A stretch of 64,000 nt of DNA, from the NCBI RefSeq assembly GCF_020216065.1, contig NZ_JAIWNA010000006.1, positions 124,001-188,000 of the forward strand, in the 5' to 3' direction. Shown here in pieces: positions 35,458 to 44,515 of the stretch. Under the pieces are notes generated by a model. The model had not been told where the DNA came from. It searched no databases and worked only from the letters and a program-made list of their open reading frames with translations. Within the stretch, counting starts at the first letter, position 1; each line of letters starts with the position of its first letter. A program made the position numbers and the translations under genes. This DNA is from Nocardia rosealba. GTDB lineage: Bacteria; Actinomycetota; Actinomycetes; Mycobacteriales; Mycobacteriaceae.

Positions 35458-36246
35458 TCAGGCGTCTGCCGGGTGCACCGCGATGGGTTCACCGCTGAGC
35501 CGGATCTTCAGATATCCGCTCTGTTCCGCCTCGTTCTTGACGTAGATGCTGATCTCGGGTTCGGCATCTTTGCCGCCGGCCGGTGGGAACCGGACGAGTA
35601 CGTGTGACACCCAGCCGCCGGGCACGCGGGTGGTCTGCGGAGCACCCGACATCATCCGCGCGTACTTCGCCAGGTCGACGGTGGCCAGGTCGAACGAGCG
35701 GGTGTCGGGCGGTCGCGAACCGGGCGAACCCCACCGGTCGAAATCGCCACGATATTGCAGCTCGTCCTGCTTGCCCGGCTTCCCGGAATCACGCTCGACC
35801 AGCGCGTACTCCGGGTAGAGCGTCAACTCGTCGGCGAGCGCGCTTCCGTATTCGGCGCGGTAGTCGGCGAGGAAATGGGCGAAGCCGTTGCCGGTCGTGA
35901 GATCGGGCAGCGGCGGCGCGAGGACGGTACTGCGCCCGAGCAGACCGGCACCCGCGCCGACCAGGCCGGCGAGGATCACCGCGCCCACCGGGAGCCACCA
36001 GCGGCGCGGGGCGCGAGGGATTCCGCGCGCTACCGGGGTGGCGGCCAGGCCGTCGGGGATCTGTAGGTCGTCGACGAGGCGGTCGAGGTCGCCGAAGGTC
36101 TCGGCGCGCATGGCGGTGGCGGTGCGTCTGCCGTGCTCAGCCTCGGTGAGCTGACCGTCGGCCAGGGCGGCGTCGAGCAGGGCGCACACGTCGGCGCGGT
36201 CGGCGTCGCGGGCCCGCAGGTTCTTCGCCGGGGAGGTGGTCTTCAT
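35458..36246 (-). CDS. DUF1707 single-pass membrane protein
   Basis: 262 residues. The N-terminal DUF1707 motif (LRARDADRADVCALLDAALADGQLTEAEHGRR) is about 55 residues long and is followed by one helix at about 85-105 (WWLPVGAVILAGLVGAGAGLLG). An extracytoplasmic domain from 115 ends SGYLKIRLSGEPIAVHPADA. The function of DUF1707 is unknown. It begins four bases after the stop of the related gene at 36251; the extracytoplasmic halves of the two also match in pattern (ADYRAEYGSALADELTLY; ISIYVKNEAEQS). They are a duplicated operon pair near the position of Rv0048c. Confidence 0.84.
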   Translation of the reverse strand: MKTTSPAKNLRARDADRADVCALLDAALADGQLTEAEHGRRTATAMRAETFGDLDRLVDDLQIPDGLAATPVARGIPRAPRRWWLPVGAVILAGLVGAGAGLLGRSTVLAPPLPDLTTGNGFAHFLADYRAEYGSALADELTLYPEYALVERDSGKPGKQDELQYRGDFDRWGSPGSRPPDTRSFDLATVDLAKYARMMSGAPQTTRVPGGWVSHVLVRFPPAGGKDAEPEISIYVKNEAEQSGYLKIRLSGEPIAVHPADA

Positions 36247-36250
36247 GGCG

Positions 36251-37315
36251 TCATCTTTCGTACGGGTAGGTCTTCAGCACTTCGCCCGAGAGCGCGAGGA
36301 CGAGATGCGCGGACTGGGAGACCTCGTTGCGCACGTAGACCGTGATCGAGGGCCTGCCGACCCAGCTGTCGTTGGCGATCCGGTAGTGGGAGACCACGCC
36401 GTCGGGGACGCCAAGGGTGGTCGCGGCGGTGTTCAGCACCGCGCCGAGAGCATCGGTATTCACCTGTGCCAGGTCGATGTCGACCGCCTGGCGGTCACGG
36501 GTGGTGACCTGCGAATTCGAGCGTTCGAACCCGCCACGATAGGTGTAGCTCACCGTCCAGTCGCCGTTGTCGGGTGCGCGGCGGACCGCCGAGGCGTGCT
36601 CGTCGTGTAGCACGGCCTCGTCGACGACGGCGTCGCCGAACTTGGTGCGGTAGTCGTCGCGGAACTGCACGAATCCGGCGATGGTGTTGAGGTTCGGGGT
36701 GGGGATCACCAGGGGTGGGGCCGCGTCGTAGTTGATCGATGCGGCGGCTTCCGCCGCGGCCGGTTCGTCGGCCCGGATCGTCCAGGCGAAGCCGCCGACC
36801 GCCGCGAGCACGACGGCCGCGATCGTCGCGATGCGGAAGGTGTTGCGCGCCTTGGGCTTCACCGGCGCCGCCGGGCGCTGCTGCAACTCGGCGACGAGGG
36901 TGGCCAGCTCACCGAGCGTGCGCGCTTCGGCGGCCAGCTCGGTCATCGCCGTGTGCTCCTCGGCGTCGAGCTGACCGTCGGCGCGGGCCGTGTCGAGGGC
37001 GGCGATCGTGCGTGCCCGGTCGGCGTCGCGCGCCTTGGTCTTGGTCGGGTACTCGCCGGAATGCCTGCGACCGAAGCGCTTCCGTTCGGTGGTCGGGCCG
37101 AATACCGCGGGCGACTGCAGATCGGCGGTCAGACCACGCAATTCACCGAGCGTGCGTGCCGAACCGGCCCGTTCCACCCGGTCGTGGTACTCCTGGGCAC
37201 CGAGCTGGCCCTCGGCATAGGCCGCGTCAAGCACGGTCGACACCTCGGCGCGATCGATATCACGCGCCCTCGTCCGGGAATCGGCGGCGGAATGCGCCTG
37301 CGGGGGATCTGCCAT
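36251..37315 (-). CDS. Membrane protein with two DUF1707 motifs
   Basis: 354 residues. Two DUF1707 motifs occur in series before the membrane helix: TRARDIDRAEVSTVLDAAYAEGQLGAQEYHDR at about 15-46, and TKARDADRARTIAALDTARADGQLDAEEHTAM at about 92-123. One helix follows at about 160-180 (IATIAAVVLAAVGGFAWTI). The outer domain (FRDDYRTKFGDAVVDEAVLH; SITVYVRNEVSQSAHLVLAL) resembles that of the next gene. The extra motif probably arose by internal duplication. It is translated just ahead of the 35458 gene on the same strand. Confidence 0.84.
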   Translation of the reverse strand: MADPPQAHSAADSRTRARDIDRAEVSTVLDAAYAEGQLGAQEYHDRVERAGSARTLGELRGLTADLQSPAVFGPTTERKRFGRRHSGEYPTKTKARDADRARTIAALDTARADGQLDAEEHTAMTELAAEARTLGELATLVAELQQRPAAPVKPKARNTFRIATIAAVVLAAVGGFAWTIRADEPAAAEAAASINYDAAPPLVIPTPNLNTIAGFVQFRDDYRTKFGDAVVDEAVLHDEHASAVRRAPDNGDWTVSYTYRGGFERSNSQVTTRDRQAVDIDLAQVNTDALGAVLNTAATTLGVPDGVVSHYRIANDSWVGRPSITVYVRNEVSQSAHLVLALSGEVLKTYPYER

Positions 37316-37432
37316 CTACTTGCCACGCCTCACCTGCGAAAAGACCCGGAAAGTACCCGGTATCGGGAGTCTAAGGCCGCAGGGGGCAACAAGCGGTGGC
37401 ACCGGCGGTGAAAATCAATCCCGGCTACTCTG

Positions 37433-37858
37433 GTGATCGTGCGAATTCAGCGGCAGGTGGTGGACTATGCGCTCCGGCGCAGGTCGCTGCTCGCCGATGT
37501 CTACGCGGGGCGGGTCGGCGTCGCCGAGGTGTGCGATGCCAATCCCTACCTGCTGCGGGCCGCGAAGTTCCACGGTCGCGGCAGCGAGGTGACCTGCCCG
37601 ATCTGCCGAAAAGAGCAGCTGACGTTGGTGTCGTGGGTGTTCGGCGACGGGCTCGGCCAGGCGGCCGGGTCGGCGCGCACACCCGACGAGTTGACGCGGA
37701 TGGCAGAGTCGAACGAGGAATTCTCGGTGCATGTCGTCGAGGTGTGCCGCTCGTGCAGCTGGAACCACCTGGTGCAGTCGTACGTGCTCGGGTCGGCGCC
37801 CGCGCCCGCCCGCCGCCGGGCGAGCCCCAGAGCGGGACGTCGCTCTGCCGCCGAATGA
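37433..37858 (+). CDS. DUF5318 zinc-ribbon protein
   Basis: 141 residues from GTG 37433; a GTG at 37439 is an alternative start. The body has a zinc-ribbon pattern, with CPIC at about 57-60 (VTCPICRKEQLTLVSWVFG) and CRSC at about 105-108 (VVEVCRSCSWNHLVQSYVLG). The tail is basic and low-complexity (PAPARRRASPRAGRRSAAE). It matches DUF5318, which precedes ponA1 in mycobacteria (Rv0049). The conserved position next to a cell-wall synthase suggests a linked role, but none is known. Confidence 0.87.
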   Translation: MIVRIQRQVVDYALRRRSLLADVYAGRVGVAEVCDANPYLLRAAKFHGRGSEVTCPICRKEQLTLVSWVFGDGLGQAAGSARTPDELTRMAESNEEFSVHVVEVCRSCSWNHLVQSYVLGSAPAPARRRASPRAGRRSAAE

Positions 37859-37966
37859 CGGCGGCCGCATGATGCGCCGCAGTTCGGGGTGCAAGATATC
37901 CGCGCCGGTTCGCCGGCGCGGATGTTGTGTGCCGGTTGAACCTTACGAGTTATGGAGATCTGGTCA

Positions 37967-40831
37967 GTGAGTTCGCCCTACGAGCCCTCCCCCTACGGTG
38001 ACGATCCGCGCGGCGGCCGCCCGTCGCGGGGCGCACAACCAGGTCCGCAGTCCGGTGATCGTCCCGTGGGGCCGCCGCGTCGGCCGACGCCGCCTGCCGG
38101 TCCGCCGCGTCCGCAGGGTGGTCCCGGTGGGCGTCCACCCGCGCCGGATGGGCGTCCGCCCGCCCCGGGTGGGCGTGGGCCTGTGCCGGGCGCGCGTGGT
38201 CCGCAGCCGCAGAACCGTCAGCCTGCGCCGCCGCCGGGTGGGGTGCCGCCGCGTCGGCCGGGTCAGCCCGGTCAGCCGGGTCAGCGTCCCGGTGCGCCGC
38301 AAGGCAGGCCCGCGCCGGGTCGTCCGGCCGCACCCGCCGCCGGGGCTGCCGGCGCCACTCAGAAACTTCCCCGTCCCGGTGTCGACGAGTCGACGGTGCG
38401 GGCGAATCATCCGCCGCGGACCGTGCGCGAGGAGGCAGGTCGTCCGCGGACCGGTGGCACTCCAGTCGCCGCGCGACCCGGCGCGGGTCGCCGCCCGGGC
38501 GGACCGACCACCGGTGAACGCCGCGCCACCGGTGCGGGCGGCACACCGCCGCCGGTCGGGCCACGCAATCGCCGCGATGGTGGCGGGGGCGACGACGGCT
38601 CGGGTAGGGATGGTTCGGTGACCAAGAAATCGCCGTGGCGTGCCGTGCGCCGGACAATGTATGTCCTGATGGCCTTGGCCATCGTCGTGCCGAGTGCCGT
38701 TTTCCTCGTCGCCTACACCACCGTTTCGGTGCCCAAGCCGGAAGACCTCGAGACCAATCAGGTCGCCATGATCTACGCCTCCGACGGGACGAGCGTGATC
38801 AGCAAGGTGGTGCCGCCGCAGGGCAACCGCACCGAGGTCTCCATCGACCAGATCCCGCCGCATGTGCGCAATGCCGTGATCGCCGCCGAGGACCGCGACT
38901 TCTACACCAACCCGGGCTTCTCTGTGTCGGGCTTCGCCCGCGCCGCCCGCGACAACATCCTCGGCAAGGAGAGCGCCGGTGGTGGTTCGACCATCACCCA
39001 GCAGTACGTGAAGAACGCGCTGGTCGGTGACGAGCGCTCGATGACCCGAAAGATGCACGAGCTGGTGATCTCGGCCAAGATGGCCCGCCAGTGGAGCAAG
39101 GAGGAAATCCTTGCCGCCTACCTGAACACCATCTACTTCGGTCGTGGCGCGTACGGCATCGACGCCGCCGCCAAGGCCTACTTCGGCAAGCCGGTGCAGG
39201 AGCTGTCGGTGTCCGAGGGCGCCGTCCTCGCCGCGACCATTCAGCTGCCCTCGCTGCTCGACCCGGAGAAGAACCCCACCGGCGCGAAGTCGCGCTGGAA
39301 CTACGTGCTCGACGGCATGGTCTCGGGCGGCAACCTCGCCGCGGCCGAACGTCAGTCGATGCAGTACCCGGCCGTGGTGCCCGCCGCGTCGCTCGGCGAG
39401 AACAGTCTGGACTCCGGGCCCGAAGGGCACGTGAAGAACCGGGTGCTCGAGGAGCTGTCGGCCGCGGGGATCAGTGAGCAGCAGCTCAACACCGAGGGTC
39501 TGCAGATCACCACGACCATCGACCCGAAGGCGCAGGAGGCCGCGGTGAACGCCGCGCGCAACAAGCTCGACGGGGAACCCGAGAACCTGCGCACCGCGGT
39601 GGTGTCCATCGACCCGCGCACCGGTGCTGTCCGCGCCTACTACGGCGGTGAGGACGGCCAGGGCTACGACTTCGCCAACGCGGGGCTGCCGACCGGTTCG
39701 TCGTTCAAGGTGATCGGTCTTGCCGCCAACCTCGAGCAGGGCATTCCACTGTCGCAGATGTACGACAGCTCGCCGCTCAAGGTCAACGGCATCGAGATCA
39801 ACAATGTCGAGGGCCAGTCGTGCGGTATGTGCACGATCGCCGAGTCGCTGAAGCGTTCGCTGAACACCAGCTTCTACCGGATGCAGCTCGACATGCAGAA
39901 CGGTCCGCAGAAGATCGCCGACATGGGTCACAAGCTCGGTATCGCCAAGGAACTGCCGGGCGTCGGCCCCACACTTACCGAGCCCAACGGTGCTGGCCCC
40001 AACAACGGCATCATCCTCGGCCAGTACCAGTCGCGTCCGCTCGACATGGCCTCGGCCTACGCCACGCTGGCCGCCTCCGGCATGTACCACGCACCGCATT
40101 TCGTGCAGCGCGTCGTCACCGCCGACGGACAGGTGCTGCTCGATCGCGGTGAACCGGCCGGTGAGCAGCGGGTGAGCGCGGCCGTCGCCGACAACGTCAC
40201 CGCGGCGATGAAGCCGATCGCGGCCTACTCCAACAACCACAACCTGGCCGGTGGCCGGGAATCGGCCGCGAAGACCGGTACCCACCAGCTCGGCGACACC
40301 GGCAACAACCGCGACGCCTGGATGGTCGGCTACACGCCGTCGCTGTCGACCGCGGTGTGGGTCGGTACCGAACAGGGTGACCCGCTGAAGAACTACGGCG
40401 GCTCGCACATCTACGGTTCCGGCCTGCCGTCCGACATCTGGAAGGCCACGATGGACGGCGCCCTGGCGGGCACCCCCACCGAGACGTTCCCCAAGCCTGC
40501 CGCGATCAAGGGCCAGGCCGGTGTGCCGGAATGGTCGGCGCCCTACACGGCGCCGGAGACCACCGCGCCCACCATCGCGCCGCCGGTGATCGTGCCGTCG
40601 CAGGTGGAGATCCTGCCCGGCATCCGCATCCCCGTGCCCGGTGTGCAGCAGCCCGCCGTGCAGCAGCCGCAGCAGGCGGAGCCGACCACCGGCCCGCTGC
40701 CCGGTCAGCCGACCGCGACTCCCGGTGAGTCCCCCGGCAACGGCAACGGTGGTGGCAGGCCGGGTGGCGGCGGCGGCAACGACGACGAGGAGAGCGGCGG
40801 CGCGGGAGCCACACCGACGCGCTCCCGATAG
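37967..40831 (+). CDS. ponA: Class A penicillin-binding protein, PonA1-like, second copy
   Basis: 954 residues from GTG 37967, with GGAGAT seven bases upstream; an ATG at 37952 is the alternative. Residues 1-215 are a long cytoplasmic tail rich in Pro, Gly and Arg. One membrane helix is at about 230-250. GT51 has Glu308 (AAEDRDFYTN) and GGGSTITQQYVKN. The transpeptidase has Ser578 and Lys581 in TGSSFKVI, SLN in KRSLNTSFYR and Lys769 in AAKTGTHQ. The C-terminus is again Pro/Gln/Gly-rich. Position between DUF5318 and GT87 genes equals that of ponA1 (Rv0050). It builds peptidoglycan, probably at the growing pole. Confidence 0.95.
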   Translation: MSSPYEPSPYGDDPRGGRPSRGAQPGPQSGDRPVGPPRRPTPPAGPPRPQGGPGGRPPAPDGRPPAPGGRGPVPGARGPQPQNRQPAPPPGGVPPRRPGQPGQPGQRPGAPQGRPAPGRPAAPAAGAAGATQKLPRPGVDESTVRANHPPRTVREEAGRPRTGGTPVAARPGAGRRPGGPTTGERRATGAGGTPPPVGPRNRRDGGGGDDGSGRDGSVTKKSPWRAVRRTMYVLMALAIVVPSAVFLVAYTTVSVPKPEDLETNQVAMIYASDGTSVISKVVPPQGNRTEVSIDQIPPHVRNAVIAAEDRDFYTNPGFSVSGFARAARDNILGKESAGGGSTITQQYVKNALVGDERSMTRKMHELVISAKMARQWSKEEILAAYLNTIYFGRGAYGIDAAAKAYFGKPVQELSVSEGAVLAATIQLPSLLDPEKNPTGAKSRWNYVLDGMVSGGNLAAAERQSMQYPAVVPAASLGENSLDSGPEGHVKNRVLEELSAAGISEQQLNTEGLQITTTIDPKAQEAAVNAARNKLDGEPENLRTAVVSIDPRTGAVRAYYGGEDGQGYDFANAGLPTGSSFKVIGLAANLEQGIPLSQMYDSSPLKVNGIEINNVEGQSCGMCTIAESLKRSLNTSFYRMQLDMQNGPQKIADMGHKLGIAKELPGVGPTLTEPNGAGPNNGIILGQYQSRPLDMASAYATLAASGMYHAPHFVQRVVTADGQVLLDRGEPAGEQRVSAAVADNVTAAMKPIAAYSNNHNLAGGRESAAKTGTHQLGDTGNNRDAWMVGYTPSLSTAVWVGTEQGDPLKNYGGSHIYGSGLPSDIWKATMDGALAGTPTETFPKPAAIKGQAGVPEWSAPYTAPETTAPTIAPPVIVPSQVEILPGIRIPVPGVQQPAVQQPQQAEPTTGPLPGQPTATPGESPGNGNGGGRPGGGGGNDDEESGGAGATPTRSR

Positions 40832-40852
40832 CCACCGGTAGCCTCGGATGTC

Positions 40853-42619
40853 GTGACCGATCAGCAACTCGCGGACCAGCCGGCGCCGAATGACACCTGG
40901 CCCGGCCGCGAGCCGCAGTACGTGTCGCCCGCACCACTGGCACCGGACCTGCGTTCGATCGACGCGCGAGACCGCCCGAGCCGCAACGATTCCCTCACCT
41001 CGCAACTGTCGACGGTGATCGGCGGCCCGGTCGGCGAGCACGCGCTGATCGGGCGGGTCCGGTTCTGGACGCCGCTGCGGGTGCTGTTCGCCTTCACCGT
41101 CGTCTTCCTCGCGCTGGGCTGGGCGACGAAGGCCGGCTGCATCCAGCAGACCGACGACGGCGCGGGCGGGCTGATGCTCGACTGGAACAACGGCCGCCAG
41201 TACGTGGCCATGTGCTACTCCGACACGGTGCCGCTCTACGGCGCCGAGCGGCTCAACGAGGGCGCGTTCCCGTACAAGAAGTACTGGCTCGAGTCGACCC
41301 CCGACGGTGGCACCGAGGTCAGATACATGGAGTACCCGGTGCTTTCGGGGCTCTACCAGTACGCGGCCATGCAGGTCGGCAATGTGTGGGATCACCTGCC
41401 GCTGCCCGGTGCGCTGTCGGTTGTCGTGTACTTCAATGTGGTCGCGCTCGGGTTGGCCGTCGGGTGGTTGATCACGGTGTGGGCGTCGTCGCGACTAGCC
41501 GGGCGACGGGTCTGGGATGCCGCGTTGATCGCGGTGTCGCCGTTGGTGATCGTGCACATCTTCACCAATTTCGACGCCCTGGCAACGGCTTTCGCGGCCA
41601 CCGGACTGCTGGCGTGGGCGCGGCGGCGGCCGGTGCTCGCGGGGGTGCTGCTCGGTCTGGGTGGTGCCGCGAAGTTGTATCCGCTGCTGCTGCTCGGACC
41701 GATCATTGTGCTGTGTCTGCGCACCGATCCGATGCGGCGTCTGCCCGCCGCCGAGGCCGGCCTGCGATTACGCGATATCGACAGTCTCGCCGCGGCCCGC
41801 GCCTGGCTGCGCGCAACACCGACGCGGACACAGGTTTTCGCGCAGCGTCCGCTCGGCTCGGCCACGCTCGCCGTGGCGGCGGCACTCGGCACGTGGGGTG
41901 CGGTGAACCTGCCGATCGCGGTGTTGTTCCCGAACGGGTGGCGAGAGTTCTTCCGCCTCAACACCACCCGTCACGCCGACCCCGACTCGATCTACAACGT
42001 GATCTCCTCGTTCACCGGCTGGGAGGGCTTCGACGGTCCGCTGTCGCACGGTGAACCCCCGACAATCCTGAACACGGTCTCGCTGCTGCTGTTCGTGCTG
42101 GCCTGCGCGGGCATCGCCTATCTGGCACTCACCGCCAACCGCCGTCCCCGCCTCGCCCAGCTGTGCTTCCTGGTGGTCGCCGCGTTCCTGCTCACCAACA
42201 AGGTGTGGAGCCCGCAGTACTCCCTGTGGCTGGTCCCCCTCGCCGTCCTGGCGCTGCCCCACCGCCGAATCCTATTGGCCTGGATGACAATCGATGCCCT
42301 CGTCTGGGTACCGCGCATGTTCTACTACCTCGGCGAAGACAACAAGGGCCTGCCCGAACAGTGGTTCACCAGCACGGTTGTACTGCGTGACCTGGCCGTC
42401 GTCGGCCTGTGCGCCATGATCATCTACCAAATCCTGCGCCCCGAAGCCGACCTGGTCCGCCGCGACTACGTAGACGACCCCGCGGGAGGAATCCTCGACC
42501 GCGCCCCGGACCCCCTCCTCCCCTGGCTTCCCCACTTCCTCCAGCCACGGCGGAGCTGGACCGACGCCGCGCATCCGGACGCTGTCCGAGTAGACGCGGG
42601 ACCACCCCGCATCCTCTGA
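40853..42619 (+). CDS. GT87 (DUF2029) polyprenol-linked mannosyltransferase, copy A
   Basis: 588 residues from GTG 40853, 21 bases after ponA. After an 80-residue hydrophilic N-terminus there are about ten to twelve helices, as in C-type glycosyltransferases that use polyprenyl-phospho-mannose. The first outer loop has CYSDTVPLYGAERLNEGAFPY and MEYPVLSGLYQYAA, typical of the actinobacterial GT87 group related to PimE. Position matches Rv0051. Likely role: adding mannose to envelope lipids or glycans; the acceptor is unknown. A paralogue lies at 55933. Confidence 0.86.
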   Translation: MTDQQLADQPAPNDTWPGREPQYVSPAPLAPDLRSIDARDRPSRNDSLTSQLSTVIGGPVGEHALIGRVRFWTPLRVLFAFTVVFLALGWATKAGCIQQTDDGAGGLMLDWNNGRQYVAMCYSDTVPLYGAERLNEGAFPYKKYWLESTPDGGTEVRYMEYPVLSGLYQYAAMQVGNVWDHLPLPGALSVVVYFNVVALGLAVGWLITVWASSRLAGRRVWDAALIAVSPLVIVHIFTNFDALATAFAATGLLAWARRRPVLAGVLLGLGGAAKLYPLLLLGPIIVLCLRTDPMRRLPAAEAGLRLRDIDSLAAARAWLRATPTRTQVFAQRPLGSATLAVAAALGTWGAVNLPIAVLFPNGWREFFRLNTTRHADPDSIYNVISSFTGWEGFDGPLSHGEPPTILNTVSLLLFVLACAGIAYLALTANRRPRLAQLCFLVVAAFLLTNKVWSPQYSLWLVPLAVLALPHRRILLAWMTIDALVWVPRMFYYLGEDNKGLPEQWFTSTVVLRDLAVVGLCAMIIYQILRPEADLVRRDYVDDPAGGILDRAPDPLLPWLPHFLQPRRSWTDAAHPDAVRVDAGPPRIL

Positions 42620-42625
42620 GCCGTC

Positions 42626-44485
42626 CTACATCCGCAAGTAGCGGGCCTGGAGTTCGGGTTCGAGGGGGAGCATGTCGAGGTCGAGTTCCCAGGCGTTGCC
42701 GGTCCAGGGGTCGAAGAGGGGGGTGCCGGGGAGGGTGGGGAGGTGGCGGCAGGATTGGGAGAGGAGGGTGGCGGGGGCGTCGGCCGCGTCGGGGGTTGCG
42801 GTGCCGACGATGAGGAGGGAGAGGCCGATGAGGTCGCCGCGGACCATGAGCTGGCCGAGGCGGACTACATCGGTGGCTTGGTAGCCGTGGGGGAAGTCGG
42901 CCGCTACCAGGATGCGATGTTCTTTCGGGGGCGCGACTTCGCCTGCGTGGTAGGCGATTTCGGCCAGTTCGGCGGCATTGGCCAGTTCGGCCAGGCGCGG
43001 GGAGATGTCGAGGTGGTCGGTGATCACCGGGCCCGCGAGTAGTGGGGACAGGGGTGTGGCGAGGCTGCGGAGGCCACCGGTGAGGTCGATCAGGTCGATG
43101 CGGGTCGGCCGGTCGGGGATGGCGGCGACGAGGCGGGCCAGCAAGGCGCCGACCACGCGGGAGGCGGCGGCGCTGGACTCCGTGTCGACCCACAGCGGCC
43201 GGTTCAGTGGCACCGGAACGCAATACGGGACACGGAGGTCGCCTCGGTCGGGTGCGTAGAGTTCGCCGAGGCGGATGCCGTCGCTGGCGGCGGCGCGGGT
43301 GGTCCAGGCGGGCGCGAGCCAGGAGGCCAGGGCCGCGGGCATCACGGAATCGGCCTCGGCGATCTCGCGGGCGAGCATGTCGCTGTCGCGACGGTGGTCG
43401 GTATCGGCGCGGCCGATCAGCTCGTCGTGGCGGCGTTGCGCGGCCTGACGGGCGGCCTCGGCGGCGGGGGTGTTGCGGGTGGCGGGATTCGACACCGCTT
43501 CCGACAGTTCCTGATCCAAGCGTTTGGCGGCGTAGTCGCGCGCCGAGATGAGTGCTGCGGCGGAGCGTGCGGCGTCCTCGAAGATCATCCACATGCGCTG
43601 TAGGCCGTGGTCGACTTCGAGGGGGATGCCGGGGGCAGGCGTCGGTTGGGCGAGCGATTCGGTCGAGGCAGCAGCATGGCCCGAAGCCGGTCCCGCCGAC
43701 GCGCCTGCTCCATGAACCGGTGCCACCGGCACCGTCCCGTCCGGAACGTGACCGCCGTGCGCAGCACCGCCAGGCACACCGCCCTGCGCACTACCGGGCA
43801 TGCCGCCCTGCGCGCCGCCGCCGGGCACACCGCCCTGCGCACTACCGTCGGGCACGCCGCCATGCGCAGCACCGCCAGGCACACCGCCGAAGGCAGCACC
43901 GCCAGGTACGCCACCTTGGGCACTACCGCTGAATGAATCGCCCTGCGCGCCCGACCCGAAACCACCGGACGCCGACGGCACGCCATTTACCGCGTTGTGC
44001 CCGAAAGCGGCAGCACCCGAAGCACTTTGGCCGGGAACGCCATGTGTGCTCAACAACTGAGCCACACCACCGGCATAACCCTGGCCGAGCGCACGCAACT
44101 TCCAGCCCGGACCCCGCCGATACACTTCGAGACAGATCAGCGAACTCTCACCTGACGTCGGCGAGATGACGAATTCCGCTGCGGGAACACCGTTCTCGGC
44201 GAACGAGGCAGTCACCGGCCCGAGCACGTGCCCGGCGGCAACGAACAACAGCACCGCGTGCGCATCCGAACGCACCTGGGACAGGGCTAGTTCCACCGAC
44301 GAACCACCGAACCGCACACCGGGAGCCGAGGGACGCGACGCGCACACATGATCGTGTTCGTCGCGCACCCGCAGGTTCTCGCCGACCACGAGCGCGCCGA
44401 GTTCGACGGTGCCCGTGGTCTGCGCGGTGAAGCGCACGGAGTCGGCGGTCAGTGCGGTGTTCTGCCCTGCCTTCAGGTGAATCAC
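42626..44485 (-). CDS. TerD domain fused to coiled coil and ATPase-like C-terminal domain
   Basis: 619 residues from GTG 44485. Residues 1-160 are a TerD-like domain (MIHLKAGQNTALTA; ICLEVYRRGPGWKLRALGQGYAGG). Residues about 165-270 are low-complexity repeats of the HGGVPGGAA type, roughly ten units. A coiled coil rich in Ala/Arg/Glu follows at about 310-385. The last 230 residues form an alpha/beta domain (RIDLIDLTGGLRSLATPLSPL; EHRILVAADFPHGYQATDVVRLGQL) like the FtsK/HerA-type ATPase units found in Ter systems, but without a clear P-loop. It looks like a structural or regulatory hub of the Ter island. Confidence 0.82.
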   Translation of the reverse strand: MIHLKAGQNTALTADSVRFTAQTTGTVELGALVVGENLRVRDEHDHVCASRPSAPGVRFGGSSVELALSQVRSDAHAVLLFVAAGHVLGPVTASFAENGVPAAEFVISPTSGESSLICLEVYRRGPGWKLRALGQGYAGGVAQLLSTHGVPGQSASGAAAFGHNAVNGVPSASGGFGSGAQGDSFSGSAQGGVPGGAAFGGVPGGAAHGGVPDGSAQGGVPGGGAQGGMPGSAQGGVPGGAAHGGHVPDGTVPVAPVHGAGASAGPASGHAAASTESLAQPTPAPGIPLEVDHGLQRMWMIFEDAARSAAALISARDYAAKRLDQELSEAVSNPATRNTPAAEAARQAAQRRHDELIGRADTDHRRDSDMLAREIAEADSVMPAALASWLAPAWTTRAAASDGIRLGELYAPDRGDLRVPYCVPVPLNRPLWVDTESSAAASRVVGALLARLVAAIPDRPTRIDLIDLTGGLRSLATPLSPLLAGPVITDHLDISPRLAELANAAELAEIAYHAGEVAPPKEHRILVAADFPHGYQATDVVRLGQLMVRGDLIGLSLLIVGTATPDAADAPATLLSQSCRHLPTLPGTPLFDPWTGNAWELDLDMLPLEPELQARYLRM

Positions 44486-44515
44486 GGTGTCTGCCTTGCT
44501 GTGTGGTGCGGAAGG

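Noticed and set aside
37964..41395. 1143-codon open frame on the minus strand opposite ponA
   Set aside because: It is the mirror of a high-GC coding strand: composition is Arg/Gly/His-rich, there is no family motif, and ponA with intact catalytic motifs occupies the other strand.
43720..43960. Regularly spaced GC-rich repeats resembling a CRISPR array
   Set aside because: They encode HGGVPGGAA-type protein repeats in frame inside the TerD fusion gene; there is no unique-spacer pattern and no cas gene.
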